Below the pieces are notes generated by a model, which saw nothing but the letters and a program-made list of their open reading frames with translations, had not been told where the DNA came from and made no database searches. Below, in pieces: positions 45,670 through 59,200 of a stretch of 64,000 nt of DNA. The stretch lies in NCBI GenBank assembly GCA_021029095.1, contig JAJOHG010000052.1, positions 1 through 64,000 on the forward strand, read 5' to 3'. Source of the stretch: Phellopilus nigrolimitatus. Lineage: Eukaryota; Basidiomycota; Agaricomycetes; Hymenochaetales; Hymenochaetaceae. Each line of letters opens with the position of its first letter. Position 1 is the stretch's first letter. Both the position numbers and the translations under genes were made by a program.

Positions 45670-47971
45670 ATGGCACTTGAAGTGTCAATGAATATTCAAC
45701 ACCATCCGCCGCCCGACTATAGAGAGCAATACCCTACCTATGCTTGGTCTGATGCGCCATCTGCTACTTCTTCTGGCGGCGCGTATGTCGCCGATGCCAA
45801 CGAACCCGCCAACGCACTCTACACCGCATCTTCTTCCTCTTCGCAGCCTGACACTTATGGCAGTATGTCGCCTTTTATACGTCCCCTGTCTTCTCCCGTT
45901 CCTTTTTTTGCTTGTTGAAAATCGCTCCTTAACGCTTAATTTTCTGACGTGTCGATCTTCAGGCTTCATGAGCCCGCCTCAGCTCGCCCAGGCGCAGGCG
46001 CAAGGGGTGCAACCGTCCTCTGGAATGTATCAATCTGTGCAAATTTCGAACAATGTACAAGCACAACGCTCCGCCTCGTCCCTACAATATGCGCTGCGGC
46101 CGAGTGCCCATCAGTCTCCGCTCTCGGCACTATCGTTTGGAAATTATGAAATGGGAGCGAGCGCGAGCTCAAGCTCGCGCTCCTTCGCCCAGGGCCCTTT
46201 TTCTTCGGTCGGCATGATGAACACCACCCATTCTCTCCCTCACTCGAACGCGCATACTCATCCTGCGAAGTCCTGGCCTGACAATCTTTTTACTATCGAA
46301 GACACGACGTCGCACTTTCGCGAGGGCTCATCCGACTCCGACCCGCACTCCCCAGACCCCGCGCGGCGAGGCTCGAATAACTATGGATCGCGCCCTATGG
46401 TGGGGACCTCGGCGGCGGCCGCTGGGCTGAGCCCGGCTCCCCATAATTATCACAATTATCCGAATTCGAGGCATGTCGTGAAGGCAGACCCAGACGAGTC
46501 CGACCTAAATGCTCGCTTTATCCTAGAGCACCCCGCCTTCCCGCCCGTGCCGCACACAGTTGTATTGTCTGCGCCTGCAAGCTCTGGCGATGGCACTGTC
46601 TCGCCCAGCTTGCCCAGCTCCCCCTTCATGGGAAGCGTCTCATTCGGCCTCGGGGACGCGGACACCGAGCCGCAGCTGCCGCACTCGCTGACCGCGCCGC
46701 TCCGCGCTGTGAACGCATCAAAAGAGATGCGCGCGCTGATGGGCGTGTTCCGGCTCGACCCGTTCACGACGCTCAACGGCGTGCCCACAAAGGGCCTCGG
46801 CGGCGGCAGTGCGACGTGGGATGGCGGAGAGGCGGGCCCGCTCGAATGCGAACCCATCATGCTCGAGTTCCAGCTCTACATCGAGGGCATGGATCTCGAG
46901 GACGAGGAGGACGGCGACGGCGCCGAGAACGCCATGGACGGCGACCAGGACACCGTGTCTGGCAGCGAAGACGGCGCGGACGCGAGAATGTACCGGGGCG
47001 ACTATGCGGAAATTAACCGCATAAGGCGGGCAGCCGAGCAAGAAGATGAGAAGTATGAGGCGCTCCCCGTATCTACGCGCTCGATTTTCGACCGCTATTT
47101 GGAGCACCAACGCGTGGAGCGGCGAATGGGCAGCTCTTCGTACTCTACCGCTACCAGCGGCCTCAGGATACCTGAACGTACAGATGCGTATTCCAGTGGG
47201 GGAGGCAAGTTTTTTCTGTTTTATTTTATTCTATCCTGTTTATTCGATTATGTATTAATCTGGCTTACAGCAACGTCGCCTCATTCGCCATACGTATCGA
47301 CGACGTCTTCGTCGACGCGCTCCCCTCACCTCTCAGGCTACCAGACCGTCCCCCAAGGGCTCTCGTACCAGTCAATACCATCCCCGCACCAACAGCCCGC
47401 GACGCTCGAGCAACTTCGCACACAGGCCGCCCTCCGCGCCATGTCCTCGCACACGCAGGCACAGCAGTCGCTCGCCCTTTACCGCGTCGGCGCCGGCGCC
47501 GGCGCAGAAAACGTGACGTTTACACCAACCCCCGCGAGCGTCGCCGCAGAGATGCACATGCTCGCCTCGCGTGCGCAGGGCCAGGGCCAGGGCCAGAGCC
47601 AAAGCCAAAGCCGCATGCGCCCGGGCGCGCCCGCTGCGCACGAGCTGGTCGGCCCGGCGTCCGTGTCCACCAACGGCTCGCTTTCTCCTGTCTCCGGCCC
47701 AACGCACCAGGGCCAGCCCGCGGGCGGCGGACAGGGATACCCACTGCACTCGCACGCACCCGCGGCGTTCGACGCATCCGCGCTGCCGCGCACGATGTAT
47801 GCGGACTACCAAGGTCCCGGTGGGCACCTCGTGCACGACAACACGACATATGCGCTGGCGGGTGCGAGCATCGCAGGCGCGAGCATTGCAGCTGCGCTCG
47901 GAAGCCCGAGCTCCGAGCATAGTCAAACTATGTCAAGGCGCTGGTCTGATACGTCTCGCGTTCAAGGATGA
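45670..47971 (+). CDS. Ser/Gln/Pro-rich protein, 711 residues, possible regulator
   Basis: Three exons, 45670-45862, 45963-47204 and 47271-47971, all in phase. Start MALEVSMNIQHHPPPDYREQ; an in-frame Met at 45598 is an alternative. The protein is largely low complexity: a Ser-rich N-terminal third, a more ordered centre (LNARFILEHPAFPPVPHTVV, KEMRALMGVFRLDPF, GPLECEPIMLEFQLYIEGMD), an acidic run (DLEDEEDGDG), a charged helix (INRIRRAAEQEDEKYEAL), then a Gln/Gly/Ala-rich tail with a GQGQGQSQSQS repeat. No DNA-binding domain was recognised; a nuclear regulatory role is a guess from composition. Intron 2 has a GC donor (GGAG|GCAAGT). It is 66 nt with no stop, so retention would give an in-frame 22-residue insertion. 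Confidence 0.7.
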
Positions 47972-50430
47972 TTTTCTTCGTCCATCCGCTATCTGCCTTC
48001 GATGCGCCGATTACGCTCCCGGCTTTGTTAGTCTCTCTCTTCCCTTACGACTCTCATGATGTCTACGCATATCGACAAACCACTACGCAGGACGAACAAT
48101 AGCCCTGTGTTTCTTGAAGACTTCCTGACTGTAGCATAAATATACCATTTCGCTATATTACTCTTGCTCTGTACTAAGATCCATGTTCGTCCGACTGCTT
48201 TCTTGGAACCGTTCCGTCCTCTCTCTGTCTGGTTTATTTTTCTCTCACGCATTTTCCTTCTCGTTCCTTTGGGCTCGTAACTAGACTCGCATCTAGGTTC
48301 TCCGCGCCGTTCTTCCTGCATTGACCACCCGTATTTTGTGCGTTGGGCATCGCGATGGAACGGACTCGGCGGCGGCCTGGGTGCGAGGTTAGTTGGTGTT
48401 TATATCAATTCCTTTTGGGCTCGGGATACATTGTACTCGCGAGAGGGAGGGGGAATCTATTGTTTTGATGATAATTTAGTCTCGGGACGAATGTACAAGC
48501 CAGGGTCACGCGGCAGTCACTCGTTCGTTCCCCCGACTGAATTAATTGCTGGACCTGATGGGTCATGAAACTGATTTCCCCCTTGCCACTCCCTCCGTTA
48601 TTTATGTTCTAAAATGCGCTGTCGTCCATTTCTACTGTACAACTGCTTTCTAGTCCTTTATGTAGCTTTTACCTTCCATGTTTCTCCCGCTGAACGTTGG
48701 CTATTCGCGAAGTTTCCTAACCAATTTCCAACCCCAATTTTCAGTCACAGCAATGCTTCCAAGCTCAGAGGGATCGATCGGAGAACAAGTGAATTAATCC
48801 TTGCCGGACAAATTCAAGCACAAGACCTCAGCGATTCGGCCATCTCTCGGCTCTATATCAATGCGCACGCCAAGCGGCGGGAGGCGCAATTATACATGAA
48901 TACACGAAATTTTCACGGAAAGAATATCGATCCCTTGATTTTCACGGTCACCCGCCGGCCATAGCTATTTGCTCCGCGGATCCCGTCGCTGTAACTGGAG
49001 GGAACTTCCAGGCTCGCAGGTATGGTCAGTGGCGATCCGCGGGAGGCTCGTCGGGGTCGGTCCTTCGGACATTGCACGGCCCTGTTTCTTGTTGTTCTTT
49101 GGCCTGCGAAGTGATACAAGCAGGGGCGATCGATTACGAAAGGCTGACTCGGTGTTCCATGCGATCTGACAGCGTATACAAACGTCGCGAGAACAGCGGC
49201 GAAGCCCGCTACGCGCCTATGGACGAGTTCCATCATCATCACACCATTGAGCCCTAGGTCTCAAGGGGAACGATCTTCGCCGGGTGATGAGGACTCCGTC
49301 ATTACCTACAACTCCATGCGGGACGTCTGGTGACGTCTACGGGCTCGCCCATACGGTGAGGGAGCGGACCGCCTTCCATTGCGGAATCACAGGCTTCGGA
49401 GTGTGCACATAAATTTCGTGGGATACAGCGCACGCTGGGGAGCAGCGAAGGGACATATGGAACCAGTATGCGCTTTTCTGCGGAGATTGTAACAGGGGGG
49501 GAAAGAGGGAACGGGAGCAAGGCGTCCAACCACAGAGGGAAGGCCAAAGGTGCCCCAATCGGGTACAGCATCGAATCGCTGCGGCTGTAGGCGCACAGGG
49601 GGCCGTAAGCAAGGTCCTTTGTTAAAGTCCCCTTTCTGACGTCTAGACGGCTTATTTTGAGGTCGTTTAGCTGGGAATGAATTGCATGGTGTTCGGGTCG
49701 TTATATTACAATCGAAGCTCCTGCGTCAACGAGGACGCTTCGCAGAGTATTGTTATTTTTCTTGAGGGTGTTTGCTTCTCACGCTTGCAGTACAGATGAT
49801 TGGTCAAGTTCCTTTTGACCAGGCCTAAGATTTCTTGGGAAACAATGCGCGATCAGTTAGAGGAAGGCTTATAATAACCATATACGGACATACATCTTCA
49901 CTTACATTTTTATTTGCTCTCCGCGGGTGCTCGAATCAACGAAGTCCTGAGTCTCTAACAAGTTGTCGATTCAGACCAACTCGCCATTTGCAATAATGCA
50001 AGGGGCGCAAAGTATTTGCGATACCTCATTTAGGGAACGCATAATCAACGCAAATATGATTTTTTTTAAATTGGATAAAAAAAGAAGACGATTCGCATCC
50101 ATCTGAAAATCACAGCAGCCGGTTTTTAAGAGGCACAGAAAGCATGTAGGACATACAAATTAGTCGAAAGCACTCTGGTGGAAATTCTAGGTGAGGTCAT
50201 TATTACTGGAAGAGTTGTATCAGGAGGTCAACATCCCTTCTGCAGAGTTTCTGATAAATTTAAACACCGTGACTGTTGATTGCCGGTCTGAAGATTAGTA
50301 TCTCACAGAAGATAGCAAATATAATACTCTGCGGCAGTTTTCAAATTGAAAAAAGCGATGGCCAATGAACGTCTCTTGGACAGGTTGGATTTCTATTTGG
50401 ACAAGAACAACGCGGTAAGCTAATTGCTCT
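47972..50430. other. Intergenic region
   Basis: About 2.5 kb between convergent 3' ends of the Ser-rich gene (+) and the CFAP20-domain gene (-). Open frames of up to 116 codons have no recognisable domains and conflict between strands. No repeat recognised. Confidence 0.4.
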
Positions 50431-51579
50431 TTATGCCTGGGAAAACGAGTACAACTGGAACTCCGACGGAAGCGCGCCGCGTCTGTCTTCACTAAACCAT
50501 ATCCGCCGAACCCGGCAGCTCGCGTACACTTTCACGTAGAGCACTTTGCCAAACGTGCCCGAAGGCAGAAGAGCACCAGCGCCACTACCACCCGGCAACG
50601 AGGGACGTTGGCGTACACTGGTTCTGCGACCAGCTTCTTCATCGTCGGTATAAGCACCCTCGTGATCGAAGTCAGCCTGTTGTGCGGCACCGATCGAGCC
50701 AAACTGGTGGATCATGGACCTGAGGTCGAGAGATACTGTGCTCCACGCAGTGAGGGGCCGCGAAGATGCGGAAGGAAACCGTAAAGGAACGTGTAGGAGA
50801 GGTGGGTCATACTGACACTTCAAAGTTGCTTCTTTCTGATAGTCAAGAAGTACGAAGGTAGAGTCAGCGATATTGACTAGAGATTGGTCGAAACGAGCAA
50901 GAACAGACCAGATAGAAGTCGAATGAAAAGTATAATTGAGCTATCGTTCGGCAGACCAACGCCTTCCGCAACTCATGCTCAACAAAGTTTCATATCATCA
51001 ACATCATTAAAGTTGTGGTCACGGGATTACTCGTACAAAACACTGATATTGTACTTTTCGATGCATGTAGAAACGCACCTGGAACGTGGAACATTTAATC
51101 ACACCTCTCTTCCCTGCGCGATCCGCCACGCACACTTCAAACGCCCACTCGCGCCCCAAACTGCGCACCTGCAGGTGCACCCATGGAAGTGTTAGGCCCA
51201 GCTCTGCTGTGGCATCAGATATAGAAGAAGATCGGGAAAATGAAGCGGGTGTGGGTGACGGTGGGCAACGGATGTACGTCGTGCGTATCGTCGGGGATTG
51301 AATGTGCAGCACTGTCTGGCACAGCGTGCGCCCTTGCTTCTCCCGAAAATTGGGGTCAGTACCCTCTGCGCTATCATCCGAGTTGATTGGTGCGGGTTGA
51401 ATGAGTACTCCCGGTACCGGCGGATGCGGTAAGGACGTAGTGTCGTTCAGGAGATGAATGAATGAATCTGATCTGAGTACCGGTGAGGGGTCGACATGTT
51501 GCGAGAAGAGCTGAAGGGGCTCGCTGCTGGTTGACGAGAAGAGGGAGACGATGCTCGGTTGAACGGTGTTTGAGAACAT
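50431..51579 (-). CDS. CFAP20-domain (DUF667) protein
   Basis: Exon 1 is 51579-51079 and exon 2 is 50835-50431; the 243-nt intron (TTCCAG|GTGCGT ... TATCAG) joins IKCSTFQ to KEATLKCQYDPPLLHVPLRF. The protein is about 300 residues. The C-terminal two thirds match the CFAP20/DUF667 fold: LTLPWVHLQVRSLGREWAFE, VADRAGKRGVIKCSTFQ, SRPLTAWSTVSLDLRSM, FGKVLYVKVYASCRVRRIWF. CFAP20 proteins are axonemal in flagellated species; the fungus is expected to lack flagella, so the role here is unknown. The N-terminal about 100 residues are Ser/Pro-rich and unassigned. An acidic insert (GAYTDDEEAGRR) lies before the last motif. The intron is long for this window, so a small missed exon is possible. Confidence 0.82.
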
Positions 51580-52452
51580 TAGTGAGGGAATATGGCGGCG
51601 TCGGTGACGCGACGCGCGTGCTGACGCGTCTTCAGACTCCGCGACACTTTACGAAGTCCGTGCATCGGCACATCGGCTTCAGAGAGGCAGAGATCTGAGC
51701 GTGCAGATGCTTTTTTCTTTCTTTCTTTTTTTTTTTTTTTTGCAGAGACGCTCCTAAGAGCGAGTCCTTCTTGAGTCCTTCCTGCGCACAAAGTTCTGCG
51801 ATCTTCTAGGCAGTAGAAACTATCGTATAATTTAGCTACAGCAAAAATCTCAGATATGTAGTAGTAGAATTGTTTGAGCTACAGATTTCAATAAGTAGTA
51901 TATGTGCCGCCAACTCCGTAATAACCCCCCTAATTTCCCATTCACTCCTCAACATCTTCTCTTCACCAGTCTCCTAATACCGGAGCCAAGTAAAAACAAA
52001 AGCCCTGCATGAAATCAGTGCGGGATGTGCCTCAGCGGTGAATAGGTACGTACAAAAGGCCTTATGTACAGAGAGTGATGAGGTATGGCTGGGCATGAGG
52101 TAGGGCGATCAGTGATGGCTCTTCGAGAATACATATGGATGTGTCCGCAGCGCGAAATGTGAGTGGGAAATATATGAAAAACACCAACGAGCTCAAGACG
52201 TCAGACAAGACGCCAACAATGCATGTGCATGTGAAACAACAAATAATAAGGTCTAATATAACGACAAGAGATTTTTGGGGAAAACATCACAACCACAACA
52301 TACAGCCAAATATGCGAACCAGTGACGAAAAAAAGGGAGAAGTCGATAGCGAATAAAAAAAGGCGAAGGAACACAAAAAGCGGAGTAGGGTTCAAGGGAT
52401 GATGATACAGCCAAATGACACAATCGAAACACATAAAGCGAGGAGGTCGCAT
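51580..52452. other. Intergenic region
   Basis: Promoter side of the CFAP20-domain gene and 3' side of the phosphodiesterase, both minus strand. It includes a pyrimidine tract with fifteen or more T residues near 51710-51740. No gene recognised. Confidence 0.4.
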
Positions 52453-55267
52453 TCAAGTCTCGCTCATCGGTGTGTCTGCCAAGGGCTTTACAGGGGGCAC
52501 TGATCTTGTCGTCCCTCGCGCGGCGCTCAAACCCGGTCCGAACCCAACCGCAGGCGACAGGGGGCTAGGCATAGGGGGGTGAGGAGCGAGTGACGACAGG
52601 CTAGGCGTCCACGAGTTACGGTGAAAACTTTTCTTCTTGCGCACGCTCAACTTGTACGCCGCGCGGATACTCGAGATCGACTCGGGTACCGGCGCGTAGA
52701 CTCCGCCAGAGCTTCCAATGGAAGTCCCGGAGTGCATGTGCCCGCTTGGATAGCTTGCGGGTGTATGTGGTGCGTATTCAGAGCGCGGAGATACGCTCTC
52801 AGACGTTGTCTCCGTCGCAGGAGAAGATGGATCTGACGGTGGTACGAATGCGGGTATGCCAACGTTAATCCGCTGTGTCGAGATATGCCGGTATGTCTGG
52901 AGTGGAGACGAGGATGCAGGGATAGCGGCATTGCCGTTGGTGAACGGCAAAGGCGAGGCTGAGCGCGACGAAGACGATGTCGACTCTGCGTATGGAATAG
53001 CGCTATGACTATGTCCATTTACGCCATTCCCGCTTGACTCGATAGAGAAGCCCGTCATATCGATACCGTTTGATGTCGCAGACATAGTTCTCTCCCTGTA
53101 ATGCCCAGTCCTACTATCCATTTCGCTTCCAACTAGCGAATCGGAGCCGTTGATCGATGAAGCACGAGATGTCGGTAGGAAATGTGCCGGCAGGGATAGT
53201 GGGAAAACGGAATTGTAGTCCTGCGTCTGCGGAGGCGAAACTGCACGATATGGCACAGGCGGGTAATTCGGTTCGAGGCGCTCCGCGTACTCCTTGAGTT
53301 CACTGAGACGGACGTGCCATAGTCTGTGGTTCGTCGAACACTGTTCGGCAAAGCATTTCATTTCTGTTCACAAGTTAGCGCCCAGATACAGTTGAAGTTG
53401 CATAAGATTCAGAAGAGATTTGACATCGAGGATTGAATGATAGCAAACCAGTCATATCAAATCATGTCCGCCGCAGTGATGTAAAGACCAAAACACACGT
53501 CATTCGAAGTTCGGACAAGTTGGATAACCACAAGAAATGCAGAAGTATAGTCACAATCATCAGAAAAAAAGAATGCATACAAAAGACGACAGTTTCTTAC
53601 CTGGAACGGCCAGGCTAGTTATCTCGAGTAAAGGACAACAAAACAGCGTGATAAACGAAATTTGCCCATTCGCCTCTGTGATAGGATCGTCGGAGTCCTG
53701 AACGGACACAGGCAGACAGAGCTGCCTCTCGAGCAGCGCCTGACTTGCCCATTCAGAAGCAAGTGCTGCTGACCAGTGCTGCGATACCGCATGTGGTCGG
53801 CTCTGCACTCTTCAATTAATCACCAGTCCACAAGTTTATATATGTCATGTCATGAACCCACCGGGTTGCTGATGTCCGCGCATTTGATAAGCGCCTGACA
53901 AAGGAGGATCCGCGCTTGCGTAATGTCAAAGTCCTGCGGGTTCTCCATGAGGCGTGCGAAGCGCTGCATGAATTCCATGTGCACGCCCATATCGGTCGCG
54001 AGCACGGTGTCGAGCAGCAGCCGGCGGAACTGCATTCCCGCGAGCGACTGGTCGATCAGGTGAGCTAGCCCGTGCCGTTTCATGATGGGAAGCAGGAACG
54101 CGCAGTGCATCTGCTCCAGAGCGGACTTGTGGTCATATACCTGCGAAAGCGGAGCCTGTGCATTTTTCTGCGCAAGTTTAACGTTGGAATTTTTTCGGAA
54201 AAGACCGCACGTACCATAAACATATTATTGAAGCCCGGATGCCCGACGTCGTGACCGATAGCGGCGACATACAGCGCGAAAATGTCCTCCTTTCGAAGGA
54301 TCCCAGTCCAAGACGCTTTCACTTCATCGTGGGCACGCCATCGACCTCGTGGGTCGTGTTCGGGTAGATGTAGGATTGCGACTGGAGGAACAGCGCCCGC
54401 GGAACGTAAATACATGTGTGTCGCTTGGAACACGTCAAGAGCGTGTTGGAAGTTGTGATAACTGTTCGTCGCACGGTACGCTTGCCGTAAATGAAGAAGG
54501 AACGAGCATAAATGGTCTATTGTATATGTTCAGAACGACTGCTTTCGAGTAAGCCTGCAAGAGACGCACCCAACGATACCCCGACCAGTTCCGGCATGCC
54601 CTCAATACGGAGTACTGCTTCAAATAACAATTGCGCGCACGCGATCACCTCCTCATCCGGAAGCTTATGCGGCTCAAAGTGCCAGCTATCGAGAGCGTCG
54701 ATCAGACGGTGTCGAGTTGCCATGTCTATGGCGGGGAGAGCTCTAGGTAAAACATAAGTACTCAGTCGCGTCTGCGGGTTCACACTGGACTTACGGTAGC
54801 ACGGGCTGGTTGACCGCGGTTTGTGTCTGGGTGTACATGTCGCTCAACAGCTCCGCATACCTGCACAATTAAGACCATGTATACCATGAACCTGAGAAAT
54901 GCACGCACAGAGCCCCGGAGAACTCGCTCTCCTCCCAGCCGCCCCAGCCCTTGCCCATCTCCATTCCCTCATCGCCCAGTGACACTGCGCCCAACGCCAA
55001 GGCAAGCCCACCAACGTCGACGCTCCGCCGTCGCGGTTCGACCGCCATGTGCTCTGAGTGCGGCTGAGAGTGCGTGTGTGCGGACGACGCGTGCTGAGTC
55101 GTCAGAGGGGAAGCCGAGCCGTCGCCATGATGCGCACGGTGGCTTCTGCACATCCTCGGGGGGTTTAGTAAAGCCCACGCGAGCCGTCTAATTTTTGGAT
55201 TGAGACACCGCCAACTGATTGCCTTAGATCGAGCTCGTGGCCTCGCGTGGTCGAAAGTCACAATCAA
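52453..55267 (-). CDS. Class I 3',5'-cyclic nucleotide phosphodiesterase
   Basis: Hydrolyses cAMP and/or cGMP, a negative regulator of PKA signalling (PDE2-like in yeasts). The PDEase_I catalytic domain is spread over several exons: YHNFQHALDVFQATHMYL (HNxxH metal/substrate motif, near 54440), FALYVAAIGHDVGHPGFNN (HD metal site, near 54260), LLDTVLATDMGVHMEFMQRF, and LIKCADISNP (second Asp site, near 53880). Upstream, GMEMGKGWGGWEESEFSGAL and YAELLSDMYTQTQTAV are usual for fungal members. After the domain, exon 53361-52453 adds a long Ser/Pro-rich tail of about 260 residues ending LADTPMSET. The start is uncertain: Met at 55267 (MIVTFDHARPRARSK) is the first in the last clear exon, and further 5' exons may exist. 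Confidence 0.88.
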
Positions 55268-56288
55268 TTTCTACCGTAGAACGGTCGTGCGCAATTATTT
55301 CTGTCCAGAAGCAAACTAATGAAGCAGATGAGGGCGGGAGGAAAGGTTCGTTTCGATGTTGAGAACGTCTACATGTACGGACGTCCGCGACTAATGCTTG
55401 CGACGACCCACCCAAAATTCCGTTTATGGCAGGTTGCTTACAAATCCTTCCTGACTCCAGAAACGCACAAAGAAAGAGTCGGATGCGGAAAGTAACATGA
55501 CTGAGGGGGAAGCCAGAGGAAGCCTACAGAAGCTTTGCTTTTGTTATCAAATTTTCGATAGCAGAAGCAAAAGTTATCGATCTCAGGGTGGAAATGCTCC
55601 AGAATATCGAGACTTCTATTTACCTACCACTTTGCATAGTAGAAATCGGACAGAGTGATTAGCGAGAAAACGTATGCGAGCAAACAGCCTGCTTACTCAA
55701 TTATTTCACAGAATTGATGCGCTCATTCTATTACAAAATCTGGATTGTTTCTGGATAACTACTTAGTGACCAGGTTACCATGCTGAAAGAGAAGATGTGT
55801 GTATTGGAATAATGGGGGACAGAGATTGCAAACCGGTCTGTCAGACCTATCGACTGTAGGGCAAGTCAAAATATAGATAAGATGATAAAATGGAAAACAA
55901 GAAACAAAGGAAAATATATCTTCCTTCATGCCCGGCTTACCCGGCTCACTGCGGAAGTAGCTCACCCGGACAGAAGAGAAGTCAATGCTCTTCCGTCAGC
56001 GATGTCTATGTGAAAATGCTACGCTATCGCGTTAGACCCCGCACTTGTGCTGTGTATCCGTCTAGTGGGAAGGATACGCTTCTGTTCCAGCTTCCAACCG
56101 ACACCGCTGTCGGCTCAAAAGATGCATAGCACCACATGGGCGCTTTTCTTTTGGAGGAGAGGGAGGACGGGGACGCATATTGAAGTTCTTAAACACTTGA
56201 CTCTGACAGCGCCGATCCCGATTTCCGAGTCAGCCACAGTTCAATGTCAGTACTTAGGGTGTAAAAAAGACACATGTACAATTCACTA
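55268..56288. other. Intergenic region, left of transposon
   Basis: No supported gene. It may contain the promoter or a missed first exon of the phosphodiesterase. Sequence is ordinary until the TA at 56287-56288 that borders the transposon. Confidence 0.35.
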
Positions 56289-59200
56289 CAGTGCATAAAG
56301 GCATAAGTCAACAAGCCGGAAAGGTCCGAATTGCTTTTCTATCTACATTTGCCACAATTATCTATGGCCTATTTGTTTATACGCATTGGTTAGAGGCCAT
56401 GCGTGCCTACAGAACTTGTATCGCAGATTTTTCAATTGTCGACTTTTTATTTTTGACCCGAAATTTTTTGAAACAAGAAAATTATTTATTAAAATATATT
56501 ATTAATCGCCTAATATAGCGTATTATGTAATTTAAGCGGTCGTGTCAATTATCTCTGCACGAGCATTTGGAGGGCCTCGCGAACTTCTGCAGCTTCTGGG
56601 ATGCGGCGATGTGACTTGTATTTCTTTACTGCGACTGCTGTTTCATGATAACTTAGTCCTTTTCTAATAAAAAGTCCAAATTATTGCGAGTCGGTCATTA
56701 AGAGAGAAAACACATACCTGTATGAGTCCATGTATCGCCAACATTTGCGGAAGAATCGGCGTATAGTGGTGACGTCGCAGAGATCCAAGCACTGAGGCAC
56801 AAGTGCTCTAGAGGTCGGAAATGTTCCATCATTGAATTCACGGTATCCTTGGCAAAAAAAATGAGAATTCGGCAACAAAAGTTGAGTCAAATAACGACGT
56901 ACTGTACTTCCCAAAGCCCCAGTACATCTCAATAGCGCTCAGCTCACAATGGAATTTGGGTAGAAAAAGGCAAATGTGCCCTCGGCTTTCGATGTAGGTT
57001 TGAATCATGGGCTTCTCGTCGAGGAAGTCCTTCTGCAAAGAAAGGACACGTTTTGCACAACACCAGCGACTTTCCGACTCAACAATCGGCGTTTGCACTG
57101 CCTGAATGTCTGCTTCGTTTAGTGTGTCATCCTGGCCAGAGCTTTCCGCCTCCGCAACACGCCGGAGGGCATCTTTTTTTGCCTGCGACAACTTGCAGGC
57201 TTTACACACACCTTTTACTTTACGCTCACCACCAAGTTCCTTGCATAGTCTATCCCAGACTGACACCCGCTCCTTCAAAACTGCGATCATCCCCTTCGGA
57301 TTTCCAGCCAGGCTTGGGTTCGGGTGATCGGGTGGGTAACACATTTCTTGCACCTGTCCACGAGTGTCGGGCCGGCCGGCATTTGGAGCTGGGTTTTCCA
57401 TTGGGATAACCGTGTCATGGAGCCTTGACTGCTTGCCACCAGGGTTGACATTCATATTGTTTGTATTGAGGGCATCCGAAGAAAAAGCTTCATGTGAGGA
57501 AGAACAATCAAAGACAAAAACTGCAGTTGCGTGCGGGAAAAGGTAGTCAAAGATGTCGACCGCGTGCGTGAGCTGCACAAGAAGCTGTGACATGTCCCAC
57601 CATGCGTCATGATTTTTTCCAGGGTATATAATTTTGCGAACATCTGTAAGCTTCAGCTGCAATACTGTCGGTAATTTGGCATGCTCAATCAGCTGCGCCG
57701 CAGAGAGACTGAGTCGACCAGTGTCCGAGCGCTCGCACAAAAAATCAGAAACATGGATTGCACGTCCATTTCCCTTCTGGCGAAGTGGTTGCTGATTATT
57801 TGTCAACCACATTTCCCGCTGCTGATCGTTGACATGAAAAACAGATTCATCTTGGACACATAATATGTGCTCATGCTCTCCTTCCTGAAGTGCTAATGGG
57901 AATGGCTCTAATGTTGCATTGTCGTACTGGCACATGAATCTGTAATAAATAAATAGATAAATAAATAATAATAATAATATTAATTAGCTTTAGGATATGG
58001 ATTAATTATTAATTATTCACCTTTCGAGCTCCTTAATCTTTGCAAGAAAAATATCACGGCTATTGACAACATCCTTACGCTCGTGTCCATCAATGAAAAC
58101 CCCTTTCTTTATTGTATGAGGGACATAGCCGAGCTTTCGAAGCCAGCTACAGGCCGTTGCAATCGATATTGTTTTGGATGGTCCTTTTGCGGCCGTATCA
58201 GGGTCGATAGAAGGTAGAATATGCTCCATAAAATGCTTGCAGAGTTTTCGAGGCTTTATCTCGCCAAGTTTCTGTGCAGCTAAGTAACGTCGAACATTTA
58301 AACAAATTGCCTCGTTGTCAAGCCAAGAGGCATGAGAAGAATGCTTTCCACGGCGGTACGGAGGCAATTTATGGTGATGAATAATATAATTTGCATTGAA
58401 TCGCACTTGCCGTGCAAAATAAGGTCCCTTTCCCATGCGAGCTGCGACTTTTAGACTTGCACTCGTCCAAGGCTGTTTGCACTTCGGATGCTTCCGCAGC
58501 TTTTCTCGCAGTCTGTGATAATCTGCAACAGCAGTTAAATGCATAAGATTGTGCATCACAATGCCGGTAGCTTTTAGTTTCTGAAGATCTTTCAGTAGTT
58601 TTCTGACGATTTCAAGGAGATTATCCTCTGGCCCTTCAACGTCTTCTTCAAGTAACTCCTGAGCTTCGTCACTGGGTTCATGTAAATCATCTGATTCGGC
58701 ATCAGAATCCAACACTGAGTTTGAACTTAGAGCGATGAACTCGTCATCGGCAAGGGATGGAAGGAAAGAAGGCCGAGATAAAGCACTGGCATTGAAAGGC
58801 TCGGCTTGATTCTCTTCGGTGTCCGGCTGTTCACAACCCGCAATCAGGCCGCATCTCGCCTGAGAAATTCTACGGGCTTACCTCTATATCACTGATCCAT
58901 GTGTCACCGAAGTCCTCACATTGCTCATTTCCCAGCAGGGTTCCCAACTCAGTCATGCATGCTGCTACCGAAGCCTCCCATTCATCTACTGATGTGAACT
59001 CATCGACATCAAGGGTGAGGTCAATGTCTGGGAAGGCTATTGTGTGCGCAGGCCGCTTTTTCTGAGAATCTTGGTCAGCTTTCAGTGCAGACACAAATTT
59101 TGGATTGTTGTACTCACCGGCAATGAATTCTCGTTACTCACAAACCAGTCCATTATCTCCTTACAGCCTTTTGCAGACTCGGCCCGCTTCTTCTCCTTCA

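Noticed and set aside
47571..48059. Long overlapping frames in the GC-rich end of the Ser-rich gene
   Set aside because: High GC removes stops from all frames; the Arg-rich translations are shadows of the real frame.
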